From JAVJSD01 sp040219575 (GTDB lineage: Bacteria > Planctomycetota > Planctomycetia > Pirellulales > Pirellulaceae), in contig JAVJSD010000074.1 in the NCBI GenBank assembly GCA_040219575.1, forward strand, positions 62,001 through 126,000: a stretch of DNA of 64,000 nt, written 5' to 3'. Below, in pieces: positions 19,530 through 27,089 of this stretch (positions are counted from its first letter, which is position 1; every line of letters starts with the position of its first letter). Position numbers and translations under genes: made by a program. The notes below the pieces were generated by a model. It did no database searches, was not told the origin of the DNA, and worked only from the letters and a program-made list of their open reading frames with translations.

Positions 19530-19609
19530 GTAGCGGAACTCGTGAGAGTTCCTCTTTTTCAACGGTTCCTCTTTTTCAATTACATCGGAAGTCTCACGAC
19601 TTCCGCTAC
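19530..19609. repeat. GTAG palindromic pair (REP/BIME-like family A), copy 1
   Basis: The left unit is GTAG-C then hairpin GGAACTC-GTGA-GAGTTCC. The right unit is the inverse, hairpin GGAAGTC-TCAC-GACTTCC then GCTAC. The loops GTGA and TCAC are complementary. The centre carries a direct duplication of GTTCCTCTTTTTCAA. It lies between the DUF1501 and DapA-like genes. Confidence 0.8.
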
Positions 19610-19631
19610 GAGTTTCCGGACAAAGCCTGGC

Positions 19632-20528
19632 ATGCCGATTCCCTCCGCGGATCCCCTCATCGCCGTTCCCATGGTCACGCCGTTTGACGAGCGCGACCGG
19701 GTCGACTACGGCGCGGCGGAGCGCAACATCGAGCGCTGGAACGCGACGCCGCTGAGCGGGTTCATCGTCGGCACGCAGTCGGGCGAGGAGTTCAGCCTCA
19801 GTTTCGACGAGCAACTCGAATTGGCCCGCGTCGTGGCCCGGTCTCTCGAAGGCGAGCGGTTTCTGATCGGCGGGATCGACTGCCCGTCGGTCGCCGAAAC
19901 GCTCCGCCGCGCGGAGGCGCTGGCCGGCGTCGGGGCGGAGGCGGTCCGCATTCGCTTTCCGCGCAACGAGTCCGTCGTTGAAGCCTACTTCGACGAGGTG
20001 CTGCCGCGCTGTCCGGTTCCCGTGCTGTTGATGCACCAGTGCGCGCCGGAACGCTTCGGCGCCGCCGCCGCGCCCGCCGCTCGGCCGGAAGTGCTGGGAG
20101 CGATCACCCAGCGCGACGGCGTGTTCGGCTACGTCACCGATCACGACATGCGGTTCGAAGCCCAGGTCCGCCGGCATGTGCCCCAGGACCGCCGCTTTTG
20201 GATCTGCAACGGCAGCATGATCCTGCTCGGCACGCTGATCGGCTGCAACGGCACGACCACCGCCTTTTCGAACATCTGGCCCACGGCTTTGGAGCAACTG
20301 CTGAAACTTGGCATGGCCGGCCGTTACGACGAGGCGCGCGACCTGCAGGAGAAAGTCTGCCTGATCGACGAAATCATGCTTCCTTACCTCGCCGCCGGCA
20401 TCAAGGCCGCGCTGACGCTGCTGGGCTTCGAGGGAATGACGCCCCGCCTGCCCACTCGGCCGATGCCCGCCGCCGAGGTGCAGCGACTCGAACAAACAAT
20501 GCGTTCCGCGGGCCTGCTTCCGTCTTGA
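19632..20528 (+). CDS. DapA-superfamily protein lacking canonical catalytic residues
   Basis: A 298-residue (beta/alpha)8 protein of the dihydrodipicolinate synthase/N-acetylneuraminate lyase family. The frame extends back through a palindromic element, so the ATG at 19632 (MPIPSADPLIAVPMVTPFDE) is taken as the start. The length and overall pattern match DapA. By eye, the Tyr of the LYN motif aligns with Met134 (LLMHQC) and the Schiff-base Lys of GIKE with Val168 (FGYVTDHD); the GTTGE motif is GTQSGEE. If the alignment is right, it cannot act by the normal class I aldolase mechanism. It sits between DUF1501 and an LRR gene, with no lysine-pathway neighbours. It may be an unusual lyase or a non-enzymatic binder. 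Confidence 0.8.
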   Translation: MPIPSADPLIAVPMVTPFDERDRVDYGAAERNIERWNATPLSGFIVGTQSGEEFSLSFDEQLELARVVARSLEGERFLIGGIDCPSVAETLRRAEALAGVGAEAVRIRFPRNESVVEAYFDEVLPRCPVPVLLMHQCAPERFGAAAAPAARPEVLGAITQRDGVFGYVTDHDMRFEAQVRRHVPQDRRFWICNGSMILLGTLIGCNGTTTAFSNIWPTALEQLLKLGMAGRYDEARDLQEKVCLIDEIMLPYLAAGIKAALTLLGFEGMTPRLPTRPMPAAEVQRLEQTMRSAGLLPS

Positions 20529-20534
20529 TCCACA

Positions 20535-21350
20535 ATGGACAAAATGAACTCCCTGAGAAGGATCGTGGCGAGTCGAGTTCGATTCGGCCTGCCGATGTTG
20601 TTGCTGATAGTGACGCTCGCCTGCGTGCTTGTCGGCTCGTGGGCGGAGCGCGCCAGAATCCAGGCGCGCGCCGTAACACAACTTCGCGACCAAGGCGCCT
20701 GGGTTATTTACGACCAAAAGGACTTGGACGCCGAAGGAGCACGCCCGGTCGTCTTTTCCCCAACGTGGATCCAACGATCGCTAGGCGCAGACTTCGTCTT
20801 TAGAGTTGAGGAGGTGGACTTCGGTCCCGTCTATCCAAGTCTCCCTGTATCGCAGTTCCATCCGATGACGACGCATGTTGACGACCTGTCCGCGCTTTCG
20901 CGTCTCCCACACGTAAAGCGGCTGTCACTGTCGCACACCGATGTATCGAGCCTGGAGCATCTCGCGTCCCTGCACACCCTGGAGAAGTTGAATATCTCCA
21001 ACACCCTCGTCCAAGACCTTTCGCCATTGCAATCTCTGACTCGACTCCGGGACGTCGACCTCCAATGCACGGCGGTGACGAGCCTGCATGGCCTCGAACA
21101 GGCAATTGAACTGAGAACCTTGGACTGCGGATACTCTCAGGTGAGAGACCTATCGGCGCTTCGCCCGTGCACTGGCCTAACTCGCATCGATTTGAATGGT
21201 ACGAAGGTCGTCGACCTGACGCCGTTGCACGGAAAGCCGTTGCGAATCGTGAATTTGATCGGCGTGTACTCGGTTTCGGCCGAGGAGGTCGAAGCCTTAC
21301 GTGCGGCGTCGCCCGCGAACTGTGTCATTGCCTGGGATGGCGGCCCGTGA
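20535..21350 (+). CDS. Leucine-rich repeat protein with N-terminal membrane anchor
   Basis: A 271-residue protein. A hydrophobic segment at residues 18-37 (GLPMLLLIVTLACVLVGSWA) after a basic start is a signal anchor. From about residue 115, six or seven leucine-rich repeats of about 22 residues follow: LPHVKRLSLSHTDVSSLEHL, LHTLEKLNISNTLVQDL, LTRLRDVDLQCTAVTSL and so on. Such LRR proteins are common in planctomycetes and are thought to mediate protein contacts at the membrane. The start is 6 bases after the DapA-like stop codon, so the two are probably co-transcribed. Codon use is slightly less GC-rich than in its neighbours. No function is known. Confidence 0.75.
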   Translation: MDKMNSLRRIVASRVRFGLPMLLLIVTLACVLVGSWAERARIQARAVTQLRDQGAWVIYDQKDLDAEGARPVVFSPTWIQRSLGADFVFRVEEVDFGPVYPSLPVSQFHPMTTHVDDLSALSRLPHVKRLSLSHTDVSSLEHLASLHTLEKLNISNTLVQDLSPLQSLTRLRDVDLQCTAVTSLHGLEQAIELRTLDCGYSQVRDLSALRPCTGLTRIDLNGTKVVDLTPLHGKPLRIVNLIGVYSVSAEEVEALRAASPANCVIAWDGGP

Positions 21351-21492
21351 CGAAGAGACCCTGGACGATCGAGCCAAGTGCGACGCGCCGACTGCCGGCA
21401 TGCAATGGCGCAGTCGTCATCGACGTCAATTTGCGATCCGGGCACGAGTATTCGATTCGCGCCGGGCGTCATTGCCTCGAACTGATCACGAA

Positions 21493-23799
21493 CTACGGCG
21501 AATCACCGAGACCGAAAGGGTCGTCGGAATCGATCGGTTTCTCGGTCGGCGCTTCGGCGGGGAAGAAGGGGTTGGCGTCGGACGGCGGCGCCGCGGGTTC
21601 GCCGGCGCCAAAGGGATCGCCGGCGCCAAAGGGATCATCGGCGGCGGCCGGATCGGGCGACTGGCCAGGTATATAGAACGTGTCGGGCGTCTTGTCTTGC
21701 CTGCGCTGGCTGCGGCGTTGTTTCTGTTCGGCGGCGCGCAGGTCACGGTACGAACCATGCATCAGACGGTCTTCCTTGTCGGGCCCGGCCTGGACCACGA
21801 TGGCGGAAGACTTGAGCTTCGACTTCAGCCGGACGTTCTCCTGGGCGCATCGCTGTTGGCAGAGACCGCAACCGACGCACTTGTCGGCGAGCACGACGGG
21901 GATCAAAAAGCCGCTGCCTTCGATCGGCTGGCCGGCGGCGTCGACTTGCGTGCCGACGCGCATCGTTTCGATCGCCTCGTAGCCGGCCCGATTGCATTCC
22001 TGGATGCAGAAGTCGCACGCTTCGCGGCCGGCCACCGGCAGACAGGTGTCTTCCACGATCGCCAGGCCCATGCGGGCGACGCGTTTTTCCTCCAGCGGCA
22101 ACGCGCGGATCGCGCCGGTGGGGCAGACCTGGCCGCAGGCGTTGCAGCTCGAGTCGCAGCCGGCCCATTCCGCGTTGACCAGCGGCGTCCACAGCGCCTC
22201 CAGTCCATGCTCGAATCCCGTCGCTTGAAGCACGTTGTAGGGGCAGACCTTGAAGCACTCGCCGCAACGGATGCACATGTCGAGAAACTCGGGCTCCGGC
22301 ACGCTTCCGGGAGGCCGCACCGGCGGTTTCGAATCGGCCGGCGCGCCGAGCGCCCGGGTGGCCAACGAGACGCCGACTCCGCCGACGACCGCCGCCGCCG
22401 TGCCCGCCGCCAGCGAAAGGAAGCCGCGGCGGCCGAGCGATGTTTCGTGCGTCGGCGGGTCGTTGGCGATCTTCAGATCGACGAACTCCCAACGACCGAC
22501 GAACTTGATGGCGTGCGTGGGGCAGACGCCGCCGCAGGTCTGGCACAGCGTGCAGTCGCTGGTCCGCGTGGTGAAGTCGGGCTTGATGGCGTCGAACGGG
22601 CAGATCTCGACGCACTTGTTGCAGTTGATGCAGCTCGATTCCACCTTCCGCTCGCTGGCCCGAAACAGGTTGCCCAGCGAGAAGACGGCGCCGCTGGGGC
22701 AAACGTACTTGCACCAGAACCGCGGCTTCATCAGGCCGAGGCCCAACACGCCGAAAAACAAAGCGATGGAGAGAAAGTGCCCCCAGTGCATGGGCGGCAC
22801 CTGGCCCCAGTCGCGCAGCAGGCCGGTCTGCAGCGGCTCGATCAGGAACAGCATGCCGCGGGTGATGACGGGGATGGCCGCCACATAACCCGAGACGAGC
22901 ACGCCGCAGACGGAGGCGACGAGCGTACCAGCCAGCAGGTAGTACTTGATGTGCACCCAGGGGCCGTCGTCCGGCACGCGAAGCCAGGTGACGCGGCGGC
23001 CGATGAGCCAGTCGAACAGGTCGATGAGGGTTCCGAGCGGGCAAAGATAGCCGCAAAAGCCCCGCGGCACCAACACGCAGACCACCAGGATCACGCCGGC
23101 GAAGGTGAGCGACCAGACCCAACTACGGGCGGCGATCGCCGTGGAGATGGCCACCAGCGGGTCGATAATCAGGAACGATTCGGCCTCGATGAACTCCTTG
23201 CCTTCGAGCTCGCCGGTGTAGTGCGCCGGCCAGGGATGCGCACGATGCATCGCCCAGGGACCACGGCTGAGCAGCAGTCGATCGAGTTGCTCCGCGGTGA
23301 GCGGCGCTCGCGGCTTGAGCGAGACGGCGTTGTCGGCGGCCGCAACGACTTCGAATTCGGCGAGGTGTCCGGCCGTCGGACTGGCGGCGGACTCGTCGAC
23401 GACGTGGACCACTTCACCGGTCTTTTGCTTTTCGGCCGGTGGAGACTCACGGGTGAACTCGAGGACGCCGGTTTCCTGATCGGGGCCCAGCGTACTCCAA
23501 CCTTGGGAGAGGAGCGAATTCTGCGGCAGCGCGCCGTAGGGCCAACAGACGTAGAAGAACAGCCACAAAAACAGCAGGAAGCAGGCGGCTTGCGTCAACC
23601 GTCTGACCGGCGACGACAGCATCGTGGGACCGATCCGTTTCAGCGTCCGGCGGAGCAGCCCCGGCTTGCCGGTCACGCGATCGGCGAACCATGAGGCGGG
23701 CAGCACGCGCTTCGCCGCGCGCAGCAGAAGGCCGTCCCGAGGCGGGGCGGCGCCCTTCTTGGTCTTGCGCAGAAAGGGAACGAAGATATCGAGTCGCAT
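21493..23799 (-). CDS. Membrane-bound polyferredoxin (NapH-NapG-like fusion)
   Basis: A 768-residue redox protein. A hydrophobic segment near residue 70 is followed by an extracytoplasmic stretch of about 150 residues. Four membrane spans then carry NosR/NapH-type motifs, RGFCGYLCPLG and RFWCKYVCPSG. Two 4Fe-4S motifs follow (CINCNKCVEICP, CTLCQTCGGVCP). A second leader-like segment, LGRRGFLSLAAGTAAAVVGG, precedes NapG-type clusters (CIRCGECFKVCP, CDSSCNACGQVCP, CDFCIQEC, CVGCGLCQQRC). The tail is disordered with DPFGAGDPFGAGEP repeats. It reads as a NapH-like protein fused to a NapG-like one. It is the third gene of the ApbE/FMN module and probably carries electrons to or from the flavoprotein across the membrane. 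Confidence 0.85.
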   Translation of the reverse strand: MRLDIFVPFLRKTKKGAAPPRDGLLLRAAKRVLPASWFADRVTGKPGLLRRTLKRIGPTMLSSPVRRLTQAACFLLFLWLFFYVCWPYGALPQNSLLSQGWSTLGPDQETGVLEFTRESPPAEKQKTGEVVHVVDESAASPTAGHLAEFEVVAAADNAVSLKPRAPLTAEQLDRLLLSRGPWAMHRAHPWPAHYTGELEGKEFIEAESFLIIDPLVAISTAIAARSWVWSLTFAGVILVVCVLVPRGFCGYLCPLGTLIDLFDWLIGRRVTWLRVPDDGPWVHIKYYLLAGTLVASVCGVLVSGYVAAIPVITRGMLFLIEPLQTGLLRDWGQVPPMHWGHFLSIALFFGVLGLGLMKPRFWCKYVCPSGAVFSLGNLFRASERKVESSCINCNKCVEICPFDAIKPDFTTRTSDCTLCQTCGGVCPTHAIKFVGRWEFVDLKIANDPPTHETSLGRRGFLSLAAGTAAAVVGGVGVSLATRALGAPADSKPPVRPPGSVPEPEFLDMCIRCGECFKVCPYNVLQATGFEHGLEALWTPLVNAEWAGCDSSCNACGQVCPTGAIRALPLEEKRVARMGLAIVEDTCLPVAGREACDFCIQECNRAGYEAIETMRVGTQVDAAGQPIEGSGFLIPVVLADKCVGCGLCQQRCAQENVRLKSKLKSSAIVVQAGPDKEDRLMHGSYRDLRAAEQKQRRSQRRQDKTPDTFYIPGQSPDPAAADDPFGAGDPFGAGEPAAPPSDANPFFPAEAPTEKPIDSDDPFGLGDSP

Positions 23800-23817
23800 G
23801 CGGTGCGCTCACTTGTC

Positions 23818-23929
23818 GTAGCGGAACTCGTGAGAGTTCCGAAAGCTTGGCGGTGGTCGCGGAAAATCGCGTGCGCTTGTGCGCGCGACGTGAGTTTGCG
23901 GTACTCGGAAGTCTCACGACTTCCGCTAC
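23818..23929. repeat. GTAG palindromic pair (family A), copy 2
   Basis: The left unit GTAG-C-GGAACTC-GTGA-GAGTTCC and the inverted right unit GGAAGTC-TCAC-GACTTCC-GCTAC are separated by about 66 bases. It fills the gap between the FMN-binding protein gene and the polyferredoxin gene, so it would be transcribed in the operon and could fold in the mRNA. Confidence 0.8.
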
Positions 23930-23939
23930 GGGTCTTAGC

Positions 23940-25250
23940 TTAGTTGTCGGCGGCGCCGGCGAGCGCCTTGGCGGTGGCGTTGATGATCGCTTCGGAAGTG
24001 ATGGTGGCGTTGCTGGTGGCGTCGACCCCCTTCACACCCTGTTTGGCGATGATGTTGGCCGTCGTATCGGTGATTGAGGAGTAGAACTGCTTCTCGCGAT
24101 GCTTGGTGACGCGGACGGTTTCGATTTGTTTGTTGCTGACGACCACCTCCACCTCGACGGCCGCCTCGTAGCCTTGCGCCGACGATGTGTATTTTCCATC
24201 GGGAACCTTGCGGACATCGCACAGTTCGAAAAACTTGATGGCGTCGAGCGCTTCGCGGGCCCGCTTCTTGTTGCGGTCGGTGCGTTTGGCGTCGGGAACC
24301 TTCAGCACTTGTTCGTAGTAGCCGATCGCCTGCTGGTAGCGGCCGGCGGTGCGGCAGGCGTCGCCGGCCATCATGTAGGCAATGTCCGGCGCCCCGTTCT
24401 GGGCCCGGGCGTACGTGCCAGCGAGTTTCAGCGCCGTGTCGAGTTCGCCCACCTCGGCCCAGACCTTGATCAGGTCGTACGTCGGCGGCAACTTGTTCAA
24501 CAGCGCTACCGCCATCTGCTTGTTGCCGAGCTTATAGTAGCACGCGGCCAGATGCGGGCCGCTTTGGTGATACGGCGACGTGCCCTTGTCGATTCCCGAC
24601 ATCTGCCACCAGAACGCGGCGCGGGCGTAGTCCTGATGCAGGTTGAAGTACATCAGGCCCAGGCTGTTCATCACCCGCCGCATGATATCGGGATTGCTGC
24701 GGTTCACGTCGAGCAGATGGTGCAGAAAGACCACGCCTTCGCGCCACTTGTTGGGGTTGGGATTGATCACGTCCCAGTTGTATTGGCCGATGTTCTTCTG
24801 GGGGTTCCAGGGGCCCGTAGGCTTTTCGGGCCAGGAGAGGTCGAGCGTCTTGGGGAAGTTGAGGGGCGTGTCGTCGTACCAGTCGGGCCTGGTCTTGCCC
24901 ATTTGCTCGATCAGGGCGCGGACATCCGCGGCGGCACGGCCTTGCTGCGTCGACGACGCGCCGGAATCTGCGGCGGCGACGCCGCCAGACGCGTCCGTCT
25001 TCTCCGTGAGTACGTAACGTTTGCCGTTAAAAGTGACGGCGTGGATCTTGTTGTATGGATAGGTGCGCGTGGAGCTGCGCCCGGCGATGCTGGCGGCGAA
25101 GGTCACCTCGCGGGCCGTCTTGTCGATGCCGGCGACCTTGCCTTCGAGGCGGGCGCCGCTGAGGAATTCGATCACGTCCTGCCCCACCGCCGAATCGGCG
25201 GCGATCATCGTAGCCATCATCAACACGATCAGTGCAACGGATCTAGCCAT
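23940..25250 (-). CDS. Secreted TPR protein with covalent FMN-binding domain
   Basis: A 436-residue exported protein (leader MARSVALIVLMMATMIAADS, cut near AVGQ). A small beta domain (residues 25-85, EFLSGARLEGKVAGIDK) is followed by about 220 residues of TPR-like helices (SLGLMYFNLHQDYARAAFWW). The C-terminal 90 residues form an FMN-binding domain ending in VDATSNATITSEAIINATA. This matches the flavinylation motif of NqrC/RnfG/NosR (D-x-x-S-G-A-T-x-T-S) with Asn for Gly; the expected FMN-accepting residue is Thr416. The start codon overlaps the apbE stop region by 8 bases, indicating coupled translation with the enzyme that would attach FMN. The polyferredoxin gene lies downstream. It is probably a periplasmic flavin electron carrier; partners are unknown. 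Confidence 0.85.
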   Translation of the reverse strand: MARSVALIVLMMATMIAADSAVGQDVIEFLSGARLEGKVAGIDKTAREVTFAASIAGRSSTRTYPYNKIHAVTFNGKRYVLTEKTDASGGVAAADSGASSTQQGRAAADVRALIEQMGKTRPDWYDDTPLNFPKTLDLSWPEKPTGPWNPQKNIGQYNWDVINPNPNKWREGVVFLHHLLDVNRSNPDIMRRVMNSLGLMYFNLHQDYARAAFWWQMSGIDKGTSPYHQSGPHLAACYYKLGNKQMAVALLNKLPPTYDLIKVWAEVGELDTALKLAGTYARAQNGAPDIAYMMAGDACRTAGRYQQAIGYYEQVLKVPDAKRTDRNKKRAREALDAIKFFELCDVRKVPDGKYTSSAQGYEAAVEVEVVVSNKQIETVRVTKHREKQFYSSITDTTANIIAKQGVKGVDATSNATITSEAIINATAKALAGAADN

Positions 25251-26271
25251 GCGACGACTCCTCGCTAACGAGAGGGAAGCCCGCCGTGGCGAGCATGCGG
25301 CCCGACTTGAGCACGAGCAGGGCGTCGGCGTCGGGCGTCTGGCGAATCAATTCCAAGCCGCGCTCGACGCCAAGCACGAACAGCGCGGTGGAGAGTGCGT
25401 CGGCCTGCATGCTGGAAGCGGCCGCCACGCTCACGCTGGCAAGTTGCGCGGGCGAGCGGCCAGTGCGTGGATCGAACAGATGGTTGTACTCGTAATCGTC
25501 TCCGAAACGCGTGGCGTAGTCGCCGGACGTGGCGAGACAGCGATCTCGCAGGGCGGCCAAGGAGACGTAGGCGTCCGGATTTCGCGGATGCTGGACGCCC
25601 ACGGTCCATGCATCGGACGCAGTCTTTCCGCCTTCCGCGGCCAGTTCGCCGCAATCGACCAGCGCGTGCCGCACCCCCGCGCGATGCAGCGCCTCAGCAG
25701 CGCGGTCGGCGGCCAGGCCTTGGGCGACGCCGTTGAGCGTGACCTGCATGCCGGGACGCGCGAGGCGGATGCAATCGTCTCGCACCTGCACAGCGCGCCA
25801 GTCGACGAGTTTTCGCGCGGCGGCGATTTCTTTCTCGCTGGGGCGGCGCGCCTCCTGACTCGCTCGCGAGTGAAGCGTCCACAAGGGCTGCACCGTGACG
25901 TCGAAAGCTCCGCGCGTTCGACGCGACAAATCCTGAGCGTGACGGAGCACGCGGACCAGCAGCGGATGCGGATCGGCGAGCCAACCGTCGCGGTTCAGAC
26001 GCGACAACTGGCTGTCGTCGCGATAGATGCTCATCAACGCCTCGACCTGTTCAATGGCGGCGAAGGCGTCGTCGATGGCGGGTTCGGCCGCCCGCTCGTG
26101 CATGGCCGTGATCGACACCTTCGTGCCGAGAGCGCGCGACGTTCTCGTCGTGGCGAGCAGGAGTTGGTTTTCCACGGCGAGCGCGGATGGCGGCTGCTGC
26201 GTCATGCGCCAGCAGAGCGCCGCGCCGGCGCCGAGGGATGCGTGGAGCAGTTGTCTGCGTGTCGGGATCAT
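25243..26271 (-). CDS. apbE: ApbE, FAD:protein FMN transferase
   Basis: A 342-residue flavin transferase that attaches FMN through a phosphoester bond to Thr or Ser of target domains. The ATG at 26271 has AAGGAAA 6 bases upstream and is followed by a leader MIPTRRQLLHASLGAGAALC, which fits export by the Tat or Sec route. Family blocks are present: ALGTKVSITA, VEALMSIYRDDSQLSRLNR, VTLNGVAQGLAADRAAEAL, ALVDCGELAAEG and YNHLFDPRTGRSP. ATSGDYATRF and MQADALSTALFVLG are the C-terminal conserved blocks. The gene overlaps the FMN-binding protein by 8 bases. Its substrate is almost certainly that protein (Thr416). It is the first gene of the three-gene redox module. Confidence 0.93.
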   Translation of the reverse strand: MIPTRRQLLHASLGAGAALCWRMTQQPPSALAVENQLLLATTRTSRALGTKVSITAMHERAAEPAIDDAFAAIEQVEALMSIYRDDSQLSRLNRDGWLADPHPLLVRVLRHAQDLSRRTRGAFDVTVQPLWTLHSRASQEARRPSEKEIAAARKLVDWRAVQVRDDCIRLARPGMQVTLNGVAQGLAADRAAEALHRAGVRHALVDCGELAAEGGKTASDAWTVGVQHPRNPDAYVSLAALRDRCLATSGDYATRFGDDYEYNHLFDPRTGRSPAQLASVSVAAASSMQADALSTALFVLGVERGLELIRQTPDADALLVLKSGRMLATAGFPLVSEESSHG

Positions 26272-26565
26272 ACCGTTTCCTTCGTGACGCCTACCGCGGC
26301 GTGAGCGCAGCACGAGGCGAAAAATGTCTCGATGGGGAACAAACAGAATCGTTTCCGGCAGCGCCCAGCGCGCGAAACGACGATTCGACGAACGCGAGGA
26401 TGATTGGCGAGTTGCTGCTTCCCTTTCCGGTACTTGCTGGCGTGCCGCGATTCTAATCATTCACTGCGGTTTTGTTCAAACAGATTGAGACGAGAAATTG
26501 CCGCGGATGACGTGTGTCGCAACGACCGTCAAAGCGCGGAACCGCCGAGGTGTTGATAGTGATTC

Positions 26566-26982
26566 TCAATCGCGACGCCGACGCCAGCGCGACCACCCTT
26601 CGACGCCGGGTGAAACCTTGCGGCCATCGGCGAGCGTTCGCGGGTCGGCGATGAAGTAACAGTGGGCGGTGCAGGTTTCGCCGCTCTCGGTCGAGCAGGA
26701 AACGAGGCGACGGACATAGAGGTCGACGCCGCCCTGGCCGTAGCATTCGATCGCGTCCAACGCCGCGAGCGTCGCGGTCATGTCGGTCTCGGCCAGACGC
26801 CACAGTTCGCCGCGCACCAGGTCTTCGCCGACGGTGACGGCGGGGTACGGCCCTAGGTCGTACAAGGCGGCGCGGATCACCGCCGGTTCGACGCGCAGAG
26901 CGGGGCGGGGCCACTTCGCCGCACGTTCTTCTCCCCGCATCAGCGTGCCGTACACGAAGACGGCGAAGGGGCCGTTTGACAT
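26566..26982 (-). CDS. Gamma-glutamylcyclotransferase-like (GGCT/AIG2) protein
   Basis: A 138-residue cytosolic protein of the GGCT-like fold. It opens with FAVFVYGTLMRGE, the family's YGTL substrate loop, and has PYPAVTVGEDLVRGELW, where the conserved Gly-Glu-Leu/Tyr block lies. LDAIECYGQGG contains an acidic residue near the expected catalytic Glu. The start is the ATG at 26982, with GAGG 6 bases before it; a longer frame exists but lacks a ribosome site. It is transcribed divergently from the PSD1-type gene. The substrate could be a gamma-glutamylamine or a similar cyclisable amide; the family cannot be assigned more precisely from the sequence. Confidence 0.75.
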   Translation of the reverse strand: MSNGPFAVFVYGTLMRGEERAAKWPRPALRVEPAVIRAALYDLGPYPAVTVGEDLVRGELWRLAETDMTATLAALDAIECYGQGGVDLYVRRLVSCSTESGETCTAHCYFIADPRTLADGRKVSPGVEGWSRWRRRRD

Positions 26983-27089
26983 GGAATGCCTCGTCTTGGA
27001 CGATGGAGCGACACGCTCCCCAACCTCACAACCCGACCAGAGGCCGACGCTTGCGCTCCATTCTAGCAACGCATGATCGTGACGAAACG

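Noticed and set aside
17889..20774. A 961-codon minus-strand open frame
   Set aside because: It is antisense to the DUF1501 and DapA-like genes, runs into the 7-bp repeats and shows no family motifs.
21301..23694. A 797-codon plus-strand open frame
   Set aside because: It is the antisense shadow of the polyferredoxin gene; the Cys motifs are all on the other strand.
26976..27089. Longer N-terminus of the PSD1 protein from TTG 26976 or ATG 27003
   Set aside because: It would overlap or nearly touch the divergent GGCT-like gene, has no ribosome site and would bury the signal peptide.
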